DNA from: ZC4RG29 sp036563875
GTDB lineage: Bacteria > Bacteroidota > Bacteroidia > Cytophagales > Cyclobacteriaceae
Assembly: GCA_036563875.1 (NCBI GenBank)
Contig: DATCLO010000013.1
Coordinates: 5,816-69,815, forward strand
DNA length: 64,000 nucleotides
Direction: 5' to 3'
Position numbers and translations under genes: made by a program. Every line of letters starts with the position of its first letter. Within the stretch, counting starts at the first letter, position 1. This document shows, piece by piece, positions 8,775 through 16,094 of this stretch. The notes beneath the pieces were generated by a model that was given only the letters and a program-made list of their open reading frames with translations, was not told the DNA's origin and made no database searches.

Positions 8775-8962
8775 AACCCTGATTTCCTACGGGAGGCAGG
8801 GGACAAAAAAGCCGATTGTGAAAGAATGAGTTCACGTTAGGAATCTTTCGGGATGCCTGGTGTGCGTTCAAGCCCTGCGGGCGACTATCGCAAGGTACCG
8901 CGTTCAGGGTTGATTCTGCTAAAGGCACTTGGGGTTGCAGCCGACTACGGTCGCGTTGTAAC
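8775..8962 (+). ncRNA. Candidate structured RNA ending at an intrinsic terminator
   Basis: Read on the plus strand, this segment folds into nested hairpins. TCAA plus CCCTG (8868-8877, one bulged G) pairs with CAGGG plus TTGA (8905-8913). It encloses CGG/CCG and GCGA-CTA-TCGC (8881-8891). A second hairpin pairs GTTGCA (8934-8939) with TGTAAC (8957-8962) around CCG-ACTA-CGG. A terminator follows at once. The size, about 190 nt with the terminator, suits a 6S-like or orphan small RNA, but I cannot assign a family. It could instead be a leader of the gene at 9062, whose start is 54 nt past the terminator. Confidence 0.4.
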
Positions 8963-8965
8963 AAG

Positions 8966-9007
8966 ACGGGAAACAAGTCAAGCAATTGATTCTGTTTCCC
9001 GTTTTTT
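8966..9007 (+). terminator. Intrinsic terminator
   Basis: ACGGGAAACA (8966-8975) pairs perfectly with TGTTTCCCGT (8993-9002) and runs into TTTTTT. No protein-coding gene ends just upstream on this strand, which implies either a small RNA or an attenuated leader for the gene at 9062. Confidence 0.75.
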
Positions 9008-9061
9008 GTTTTACTTCGACTACAATCGGAGACCCTTCCACCAACGCAGGAGTGAAAGCGT

Positions 9062-10096
9062 ATGAAGACCCTCGGATTGATAACACTCCTTTTGATTCAA
9101 TGCGCTGTCGCCATCGCGCAATCCGTCACCTATTACCTTCCGGAAAAAAAATTAAGGATTACCGTCACATACAAACTAACCGGCTATGTGCTGACTTCAA
9201 GTGCGGATAATAAGATCATCGACAGAAAATACGAACTGGTGATTACAGATCCGGTGAAGGTGGAGGAGATGGTACTTCCCGATGGAAACCGACGGTTTGA
9301 AGTTCGTCTTCCTGAAAAGCTTGCTTCCGCAGGTGCCCGGTTTGAATGGAAAGTACAACTCGACAGGAATGGAATTCTTACCGGATGGAATGCATCGCGT
9401 GAACCCATCACCACTCAGGTGCTGACCGGTGCGGTCGGGTTTGTGGCCAATGTGCTTACAGGCCTTACACCCGTTGCCGGTGTGCGCCCCGCGTTGGAAG
9501 AGAAACCTTACAAAATCGACACGGAACAGAAGTTCACCGTATCTGAGTTGATTGACATACCCGCAAGCGGACTCAGCAATGTGACAGTCGCCGCTCCAAC
9601 CATAGGGGTAACCCTGTCTTCTGCTCCGTCAGTCACCGTGACGCTGACACCCGTCAATAACGCTGCACCAGGTGGCGATGCGTCTGGTCGTACCGATGCG
9701 CTGTACTACATCGAACCACGCGCTTATCGTCTGTACGTGGACGTCAATAACAACGGACTCATTTCATCAACCCGGGTTATCGACGAAATCATTCGCATCC
9801 CGCAGCACGGCGGGCTAAAGTCAATTGCATTGACCGAACTGTTTAAAGGCAGAAAAGCCGCAGCGTTAAGCCTTGACCCTGCTACCGGCCAACTCTTGTC
9901 GTGGGAATACAAGCGCAGTGGGAATACGCGTACGGAAACAGCAGATCTGAGTAAACAGCTAACGTCCCTGGCAGAAGCTGTGTCAGCAGCGCAAGCCGCA
10001 AGCCAGCGTCGCCTGGAGCAGCGTGTATCAGAGTTGAGCTTGGAAGTGCAGCGGTTGGAGTTGGAGAGGAAACTGCGATCGATCACCGATTACTAG
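9062..10096 (+). CDS. Secreted hypothetical protein with C-terminal coiled coil (possibly DUF4831-like)
   Basis: The 344-residue protein has a signal peptide (MKTLGLITLLLIQCAVAIAQ) and a mature part beginning SVTYYLPEKKLRITVTYKLTG. Extended beta-rich segments follow, with a conserved-looking YYIEPRAYRLYVD around residue 216. A helical tail from about residue 295 (LSKQLTSLAEAV to LEVQRLELERKL) should form a coiled coil. The opening YYLP and overall plan remind me of DUF4831 proteins of Bacteroidota, but this is tentative. An AGGAG run lies about 10 nt before the ATG. It follows the terminator-bearing leader and is convergent with the esterase gene. Confidence 0.75.
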   Translation: MKTLGLITLLLIQCAVAIAQSVTYYLPEKKLRITVTYKLTGYVLTSSADNKIIDRKYELVITDPVKVEEMVLPDGNRRFEVRLPEKLASAGARFEWKVQLDRNGILTGWNASREPITTQVLTGAVGFVANVLTGLTPVAGVRPALEEKPYKIDTEQKFTVSELIDIPASGLSNVTVAAPTIGVTLSSAPSVTVTLTPVNNAAPGGDASGRTDALYYIEPRAYRLYVDVNNNGLISSTRVIDEIIRIPQHGGLKSIALTELFKGRKAAALSLDPATGQLLSWEYKRSGNTRTETADLSKQLTSLAEAVSAAQAASQRRLEQRVSELSLEVQRLELERKLRSITDY

Positions 10097-10114
10097 TTGC
10101 TACTACCTACTTAT

Positions 10115-11047
10115 CTACCGTCTCCCGCTCCGCGTATGCTCCAAAAACCACCGATACAAATCCTCTCCGCCATACACGCGCTTCCATGTATCGTGTCCCA
10201 TGTCTTCTTCTATGGTGTAGCGTACTTCAGGGTGTCCCAACTCTTCAAGCTTGTTGAGGCCTGCGAGGAAGTATTTTTTCGGAACGACTTGGTCACGTCC
10301 ACCACTAAAGCACCATACGGGAAGTTTTGATTGTGCGATGGATGGCATCAGATCGGGGTGGCCCCACCCTACGATGGGACTGATCGCGGCAAAGACTTCG
10401 GGATGTTTGCTCGCGATGTACCACGTGCCAAATCCGCCGTAACTCAGTCCCGTCAGGTAAACGCGATCCGCATCGGCCTGGTAGTTGGTGAGGACATGAT
10501 CAATCATGTTCATTAAGTCGGTTTCAATCTGATCCCAACCTCTTGGCAGCGTCACGTAAGGCAGTGAGTCGATCGGCTCGGCTCCCGCCATGGGCGAAGA
10601 CATTTTACCAGGAGCTTCTCGCTCCGGTGTTCCTGATGGCAACCGTTTAGGAATTCTGTTGGGATCGCGGTTCGTGAGGTAGTCGATGCCGAGCGTGTCC
10701 ATTCCGAACATCGGAAGTTGCGGCGAGATGATGATGAACGGTAAGTCGCGACGCTGTATCCAGGCCTCGTAGAGCGGACCGTGAATGAGTACAAAGTCCA
10801 GCTCGTCTTTTCCGTTACCGCGTTCACCGTTGCCATGAAGGAACATCATTACCGGCCACTTCCTCGCGGGATCATCGCGATAGCCTCTTGGCAGGTAAAG
10901 AAAATATTCATGTTCCTGCTGATCAAGCGTGCTGGTAAACGGTACACGCAACAGCTCTTCTTCGGACGGAGCTTTCTCGGTTGGAGCGCAAGACATAACG
11001 GCTAGTGCAAGACCCAGGACGATAAGGGTACCTGTTGAAGTTTTCAT
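10115..11047 (-). CDS. Lipoprotein alpha/beta-hydrolase (esterase/prolyl-oligopeptidase-like)
   Basis: A lipoprotein signal ends in VMSC (Cys near residue 20), so the enzyme is anchored to a membrane, probably facing the periplasm or outside. The fold shows HEYFLYLPRGY, MMFLHGNGERG (oxyanion region) and the nucleophile elbow GLSYGGFG. The acid appears as SGGRDQVVP and the histidine as MGHDTW, so the catalytic triad is complete. At 310 aa it fits the phospholipase/carboxylesterase or feruloyl-esterase-like PHB depolymerase groups. Likely substrates are esters of carbohydrates, but specificity cannot be read. A palindromic repeat separates it from the Kor operon upstream. Confidence 0.85.
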   Translation of the reverse strand: MKTSTGTLIVLGLALAVMSCAPTEKAPSEEELLRVPFTSTLDQQEHEYFLYLPRGYRDDPARKWPVMMFLHGNGERGNGKDELDFVLIHGPLYEAWIQRRDLPFIIISPQLPMFGMDTLGIDYLTNRDPNRIPKRLPSGTPEREAPGKMSSPMAGAEPIDSLPYVTLPRGWDQIETDLMNMIDHVLTNYQADADRVYLTGLSYGGFGTWYIASKHPEVFAAISPIVGWGHPDLMPSIAQSKLPVWCFSGGRDQVVPKKYFLAGLNKLEELGHPEVRYTIEEDMGHDTWKRVYGGEDLYRWFLEHTRSGRR

Positions 11048-11070
11048 GAAAGTAAAATAGGAAATTCCTT

Positions 11071-11165
11071 TTATGTCACCTATGTGTCTATGTGCGTTCC
11101 AGGTGGGTCAGGTGATGGGTGGTTTTTGAGCCACATAGGGCACATTGGGACACAAAGAGCACATG
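11071..11165. repeat. CTATGTG-family palindrome, copy B
   Basis: The left arm CACCTATGTG, TCTATGTGC faces the right arm GAGCCACATAGGGCAC, ACACAAAGAGCACATGG. It ends 3 nt from the stop codon of the Kor beta gene, on that gene's 3' side. It is moderately diverged. Confidence 0.75.
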
Positions 11166-11168
11166 GGT

Positions 11169-12221
11169 TCACCTAAAACTGCTGTTGATTCCTTCCAGCG
11201 CGGCGCTTCCCGGACACAGTTCCTCCTGCGTCAGCGAATTCAGCGGCTGATCGACCGTCGCAAGCACATCGTGAAGGTCGTGGCTCGAAGTTTCTGCGTA
11301 CAGCAAGCCGGTGAGAATTTTGCCTTCCCTTTTTGCCTTGTCCATTTGATTCATAGCGGCGTTGCGATCGGTGGGATCCCAACCCGGACTCAGCTTTCGC
11401 AAGGCAAGGAGGGAGCCGTCGTGGAGTTCGACCGTAGTGGATGAACCTTCTTCGTACTCAACGGTGATTTCTTCTGCGTCGGGAACAAAATCAAGGGCCG
11501 ACGTGGCTTCGATGTGTTGACGGACGTAGTCGTACGACTTCGTCGATCCTTTGTTATTGTTGAAGGTAACGCACGGCGATATCACATCCAGGAAAGCAAA
11601 ACCCCGATGAGAAAAGGCGGCCTTCAGCAACGGTATCAGCTGCGTCTTGTCGCCTGAGAAACTTCGGGCCACAAAGGTTGCGCCAAGGGTGATTGCAAGT
11701 TCTGCAAGATCGATAGCGGGGAACGGGTTTTCGGCTCCTGCTTTATTGATAGAGCCATAGTCGGCTGTCGCTGAATCCTGCCCCTTGGTGAGGCCGTAGC
11801 ACCCATTGTTCATGACAATGTACGTCATGTTCAGATTTCGGCGCATTACGTGGCAAAACTGACCCAACCCAATGGAGGCTGTATCGCCATCGCCGGAAAC
11901 ACCAATGTATATGAGGTCCCGGTTAGCAAGGTTCGCGCCTGTTGTAATGGAGGGCATGCGACCGTGAACCGAGTTGAATCCATGAGAATTTCCCAGGAAG
12001 TAAGTCGGCGTCTTTGAACTGCAACCAATACCCGAGAGTTTGGCCACGCGATGTGGCTCAATGGAGAGTTCGTAACATGCCTGCACAATGGCAGCGCTGA
12101 TGCTGTCATGACCGCAGCCGGCGCACAGCGTCGACAACGCCCCTTCGTAGTCCGACTTAACAAACCCAACAGCGTTCTTCTTCTGTTCCGGGTGACGGAA
12201 CCGCGATTTTACGTAACTCAT
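11169..12221 (-). CDS. 2-oxoacid:ferredoxin oxidoreductase, beta subunit (TPP-binding)
   Basis: This 350-residue cytosolic subunit carries the thiamine diphosphate site: CAGCGHDSI near residue 34, GIGCSSKTP, SVHGRMPSITTGANLANRDL, GVSGDGDTASIG and MNNGCYGLTKGQ. These are the hallmarks of KorB/PorB-type beta subunits, which decarboxylate a 2-oxoacid such as 2-oxoglutarate to an acyl-CoA and reduce ferredoxin. The C-terminal part (from about 280) is longer than in minimal beta subunits. Its ATG overlaps the alpha-subunit stop as ATGA (12218-12221), implying translational coupling. Substrate choice is not evident from the sequence. Confidence 0.92.
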   Translation of the reverse strand: MSYVKSRFRHPEQKKNAVGFVKSDYEGALSTLCAGCGHDSISAAIVQACYELSIEPHRVAKLSGIGCSSKTPTYFLGNSHGFNSVHGRMPSITTGANLANRDLIYIGVSGDGDTASIGLGQFCHVMRRNLNMTYIVMNNGCYGLTKGQDSATADYGSINKAGAENPFPAIDLAELAITLGATFVARSFSGDKTQLIPLLKAAFSHRGFAFLDVISPCVTFNNNKGSTKSYDYVRQHIEATSALDFVPDAEEITVEYEEGSSTTVELHDGSLLALRKLSPGWDPTDRNAAMNQMDKAKREGKILTGLLYAETSSHDLHDVLATVDQPLNSLTQEELCPGSAALEGINSSFR

Positions 12222-14065
12222 CCTACAGAAAGTTTTTGACTCGGAGTATCGGGAAGACCAATGCGTGCCAGGTGATCTTTGACCTGTGCAACAATGGTGT
12301 CAGCGGGTATTGGCATGCCATCGTAGTGCAGCACCGACAACACTTGTTGTGGTGCAAGATTCAGTTCGTTGATCAGCAGCGAACGGAACTGTCCGTCGCG
12401 ATTTTGCTCCACCACGAATACCTCCTGGTGTGTAGCGAAGAATCTGGCGACAGTATCGTTGAACGGAAATGCCCGTATCTGCATGACGTCGAGGTATACG
12501 CCTTCACTTTCGAGAAGATCGATCGCCTCAAGTGCAGCGTAGCCAGTAGTTCCAAACCAAACCAGACCACACCGGCTGCGGTTCGCCGGCTGAAACAACT
12601 TCGGCTCCGGCACCATTTGCTTCGCCGTCTCCCATTTCTTTTGGAGGCGGTTAACGTTGCGCACGTAAGCAGGACCATCTTCTGTATAACGCGCGTACTC
12701 GTCGCGCGACGTTCCGCGTGTGAAGAATGCGCCTTTCGTGGGGTGCGTGCCAGGCAGCGTTCGATAGCAAATTCCGTCGCCGTCTACATCGAGATAGCGG
12801 CCGAACTCTTTCATCTCTTCCAGGTCTTCGCGCGAAAGCACTTTGCCGCGATCGTAAACGCGCGCGTCATCCCATGCCAGCGGTGGCGACAGGTGTTGGT
12901 TCATGCCCAGATCGAGGTCAGACATCACGATCACCGGCGTTTGCAACCGCTCAGCGAGATCGAATGCCGTGGCCGTCAGTTCAAATGCTTCGGCGGGCGA
13001 GGAGGGGAACAGCAATACGTGTTTCGTGTCGCCATGAGACGCATATGCACACAGTAGGATGTCCGACTGCTGCGTGCGCGTGGGCATACCCGTAGAGGGT
13101 CCGCCGCGCTGTACGTTGACAAGCACAAGGGGAATTTCCGCAAAGTATGCGAGGCCGAGGAATTCTGTCATCAGTGAAACGCCTGCACCGCTTGTCGACG
13201 TAAACGCGCGGGCTCCGTTCCAGTTGGCACCGATGACCATACCAATCGCGGCGAGCTCATCTTCAGCCTGAACGATGGCGTACCGCTTCTTCCCGGTAAC
13301 GGGATCGGTGCGCAGCTTCTTGCAATACTTTTCGAACGCGTTCACGACGGACGTCGACGGTGTAATGGGGTACCATGCGGCAACCGTTGCGCCAGCGTAT
13401 ATCGCTCCGAGGGCTGTCGCGGTATTGCCATCGATCATAATCTGATCGCCGGTAACGTCGCGAGGCTCTACGTGGATGTCGAGGGGATATTCGAAATTAT
13501 TGCGGGCGTAGGTTGCGCCCAATTCCAGCGCCTTGAAGTTCGGTGGAACGAGCTTTTCGTTTTTGCTGAACATTTCACGGATGAGTTGCCGCACGACTTC
13601 GAGGTCGACATTCAGCAAGACGGAAAGGGCGCCTACGTAGACGATATTCTTAAAGAGCTGCTGGTGACGCGGGACCTCGTAGTTGTCCATGCACAACTTC
13701 ATCATCGGGATGCCGATGTAGCGAATGTCCTCCCTGATGAGATCGGGATGAAGCCTTTTCGTGTTGTCGTAAACAAAGTAACCTCCCGGTCGAATGGACG
13801 CGATATCCCTGGCATAGGTTTGCGGGTTAACGCCCACGATGAGATCGATTGCTTCGCGGCGGCCGACGTATCCTCTATCGTTGACCCTGATCTCAAACCA
13901 TGTCGGAAGCCCTTGTATGTTCGAGGGAAAAATATTCTTCGAGGATATGGGGATACCCATTCGAAAGATCGCCCTTGCAAACAATTCGTTCGCACTGGCA
14001 GATCCAGTACCGTTCACATTGGCAAAGCGGATGACCATGTCGTTCACCCTGCGCGCATGTATCAT
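12218..14065 (-). CDS. 2-oxoacid:ferredoxin oxidoreductase, gamma-alpha fusion subunit
   Basis: I place the start at ATG 14065, which overlaps the upstream stop as ATGA (14062-14065), giving 615 residues. The N-terminal gamma domain (about 1-190) begins MVIRFANVNGTGSASANELFARAIFRMG a few residues in. The alpha domain begins near MIDGNTATALGAIYAGATVAAWYPITPSTS and includes QAEDELAAIGMVIGANWNG, TSTSGAGVSLM and GMPTRTQQSD, all typical of KorA. It forms the heteromeric enzyme with the downstream beta subunit. The fused gamma-alpha layout is common in bacterial and archaeal 2-oxoglutarate and branched-chain enzymes. No ferredoxin domain is present here; the upstream gene supplies clusters. Confidence 0.92.
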   Translation of the reverse strand: MIHARRVNDMVIRFANVNGTGSASANELFARAIFRMGIPISSKNIFPSNIQGLPTWFEIRVNDRGYVGRREAIDLIVGVNPQTYARDIASIRPGGYFVYDNTKRLHPDLIREDIRYIGIPMMKLCMDNYEVPRHQQLFKNIVYVGALSVLLNVDLEVVRQLIREMFSKNEKLVPPNFKALELGATYARNNFEYPLDIHVEPRDVTGDQIMIDGNTATALGAIYAGATVAAWYPITPSTSVVNAFEKYCKKLRTDPVTGKKRYAIVQAEDELAAIGMVIGANWNGARAFTSTSGAGVSLMTEFLGLAYFAEIPLVLVNVQRGGPSTGMPTRTQQSDILLCAYASHGDTKHVLLFPSSPAEAFELTATAFDLAERLQTPVIVMSDLDLGMNQHLSPPLAWDDARVYDRGKVLSREDLEEMKEFGRYLDVDGDGICYRTLPGTHPTKGAFFTRGTSRDEYARYTEDGPAYVRNVNRLQKKWETAKQMVPEPKLFQPANRSRCGLVWFGTTGYAALEAIDLLESEGVYLDVMQIRAFPFNDTVARFFATHQEVFVVEQNRDGQFRSLLINELNLAPQQVLSVLHYDGMPIPADTIVAQVKDHLARIGLPDTPSQKLSVG

Positions 14066-15840
14066 ATAATCTTGGTTGTCTTGGTCACACTGTATAAAAA
14101 CTTCTTCATGTCCCACGCCGACGTCGGACAGCGTTCGGCGCATAGTCCGCAGTGAAGGCATACGTCTTCATCTTTTACCATGACGCGCGAGGTCGGCAGT
14201 TCTGTTGAGACATACAGGTCTTGCGATCGGTTGTTGGCGGGCGCCATCAACCTTGACCTGAGATCGTCTTCATCACCGTTTGTGGTGAAGGTTATGGATG
14301 AGGTAGGACAGATATCCATGCAGGCATCGCATTCGATGCAGAGGTTCGGTGTGAAGACTGTTTGCACGTCGCAGTTCAGGCAACGCTGCGCTTCACGGAA
14401 GGCCGTCTCGCGATCAAAGCCGAGTTCCACCTCCGCGCGAAGGTCCTTAAGCGTTACGTCCAGACTTGCGTGCGGCACTTTATAACGATCGTCTTCTGCT
14501 ACAACGCTGTCGTATATCCACTCATGAATGCCCATCTTCTGCTGATAAAGGTTTACCGTAGGAGCGGGGCGATCGAGAACATTCTGACCTGAACAATAAA
14601 GGTGTATCGAGATAGCAGCCTGATGACCGTGGGCGACCGCCGTGATGATGTTCTTCGGGCCAAGCGCCGCGTCACCACCAAAAAAGACATCAGGACGCGT
14701 GGACTGGAAGCTGATGGGATTGACCACGGGAAGATCCCACTTCCCGAATTCTATTCCGAGGTCTCGTTCTATCCAGGGGAAGGCGTTGTCCTGGCCGACT
14801 GCGATGATGACATCGTCAGCTTCAACGAACACATCGGGTTCTCCGGTGGGCACGAGTGATCTCCTTCCAGCTTCGTCGTATCGTGCTTCCACCTTGCTGA
14901 AGATCATGCCTTTCAGTTTGCCATCTTCGATGACAAACTCTTTGGGCGGCATGTTGTTGAGAATGGGAATGCCTTCAGCCTTGGCGTCTTCAATTTCCCA
15001 TGGGGAAGCCTTCATGTCCTGGAACGGGCTTCTCACGATCACCTTAACATCCTGGCCACCGAGCCGGCGTGCGGTCCTGCAACAGTCCATTGCTGTGTTA
15101 CCACCACCCAGGACGATGACGCGCTTCCCGATAGACTTCTTGTGTCCGAACGCGACATTGGCAAGAAATTCTACGCCAATGTGAACACGATCACCGGCTT
15201 CTTTGCGGCCTGGAAGATCGAGATCGCGACCCTTAGGCGCTCCGGTGCCGATGAAGACGGCGTCATAGTCTTTTTCAAGAACCTCCTTAAGGCTGGAGAC
15301 GTAGTGATTAAAGTGTGTATGAATTCCGAGGGCGAGGATGTAGTTTACTTCTTCGTCGAGGACACTTTCAGGGAGTCGGAATCCCGGTATCTGGGTGCGC
15401 ATCATTCCACCACCTTTGTGCCATTCATCGTAGAGGTGGATTTCATATCCCAGCGGTGCCAGGTCCCGTGCCACGGTGAGTGATGCTGGTCCACCTCCGA
15501 TAAGACAGACCTTGCGGCCATTTTTCCTCACGGGGGGCAGGGGCATGCGCGCCTTAACGTTGCCCTTATTGTCTGCGGCTACGCGCTTGAGTCTGCAGAT
15601 GGCGACCGGTTCCTCATCGACGCGCCCGCGTCGGCATGCCGGTTCGCAGGGCCGGTCACAGGTTCTGCCGAGGACCCCGGGAAACACGTTCGATTCCCAG
15701 TTGATCATGTAGGCATCGTCATACCGTCCGGCGGCGATAAGGCGGATATACTCAGGCACGGGTGTGTGCGCAGGACATGCGTACTGGCAGTCGATCACCT
15801 TGTGGAAATATTCCGGGTTGGTGATATCAGTGGGGTTCAC
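14062..15840 (-). CDS. GltD-like NAD(P)H flavoprotein with 2x[4Fe-4S], electron-transfer partner of the 2-oxoacid oxidoreductase
   Basis: The frame opens with GTG at 15840 and encodes 592 residues. The N-terminus has the cysteine cluster of GltD-type proteins (DCQYACPAHTPVPEYI, TCDRPCEPACRRG). An FAD-binding GGGPASLTVARDLA motif and an NAD(P)-binding GGGNTAMDCCR motif follow. The C-terminal quarter contains a bacterial two-cluster ferredoxin: CIECDACMDICP and CLHCGLCAERCP. It therefore has everything needed to pass electrons between ferredoxin-type clusters and NAD(P)H. Stop-start overlap with the alpha subunit indicates a dedicated operon. I infer that it replaces soluble ferredoxin as acceptor for the enzyme. 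Confidence 0.9.
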   Translation of the reverse strand: MNPTDITNPEYFHKVIDCQYACPAHTPVPEYIRLIAAGRYDDAYMINWESNVFPGVLGRTCDRPCEPACRRGRVDEEPVAICRLKRVAADNKGNVKARMPLPPVRKNGRKVCLIGGGPASLTVARDLAPLGYEIHLYDEWHKGGGMMRTQIPGFRLPESVLDEEVNYILALGIHTHFNHYVSSLKEVLEKDYDAVFIGTGAPKGRDLDLPGRKEAGDRVHIGVEFLANVAFGHKKSIGKRVIVLGGGNTAMDCCRTARRLGGQDVKVIVRSPFQDMKASPWEIEDAKAEGIPILNNMPPKEFVIEDGKLKGMIFSKVEARYDEAGRRSLVPTGEPDVFVEADDVIIAVGQDNAFPWIERDLGIEFGKWDLPVVNPISFQSTRPDVFFGGDAALGPKNIITAVAHGHQAAISIHLYCSGQNVLDRPAPTVNLYQQKMGIHEWIYDSVVAEDDRYKVPHASLDVTLKDLRAEVELGFDRETAFREAQRCLNCDVQTVFTPNLCIECDACMDICPTSSITFTTNGDEDDLRSRLMAPANNRSQDLYVSTELPTSRVMVKDEDVCLHCGLCAERCPTSAWDMKKFLYSVTKTTKII

Positions 15841-16094
15841 AGTTGGTCGGTTTTAGGTATCGACAAAAATTCCACTAATATAGGAGCAAAAGTGCACACA
15901 TGCACAATGGTGACCCTAAATCAGTTACCGGAATGAGCAGGACACCCGGCAAGTAAGACCTCAAGGTGCCTGGTGCTAATGGTCAAGGCAGGCATAGCCA
16001 CGCGGTTGTTTAGATGTTTTGTGGGAGGGGCGGGTGTGACTAAATTGCGAAACACTTAGAGTCACTTTTTGTCAACTAAGGAACCGGATATAAT

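Larger units (their letters stand above)
8429..9061. other. Long structured intergenic region
   Basis: This 633-bp gap between divergent genes has no convincing protein-coding frame. It contains several perfect inverted repeats (8537-8557, 8663-8684, 8707-8724), one consensus DnaA box (TGTGGATAA, 8647-8655), a block of potential RNA hairpins (about 8775-8962) and a strong intrinsic terminator (8966-9007). These are listed separately. Confidence 0.7.

Noticed and set aside
8775..9007. Known riboswitch, tRNA, tmRNA or SRP RNA
   Set aside because: I could not find the diagnostic motifs of TPP, cobalamin, SAM or preQ1 switches, the T-loop of tRNA/tmRNA, or the GGAAG tetraloop region of SRP RNA.
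12236..13057. Plus-strand 273-codon frame
   Set aside because: It is antisense to the 2-oxoacid oxidoreductase alpha subunit; codon bias of the real gene keeps the shadow frame open.
14066..14161. Extended N-terminus of the gamma-alpha subunit
   Set aside because: It would overlap the flavoprotein gene by 100 bp; the ATGA overlap at 14062-14065 is the better start.
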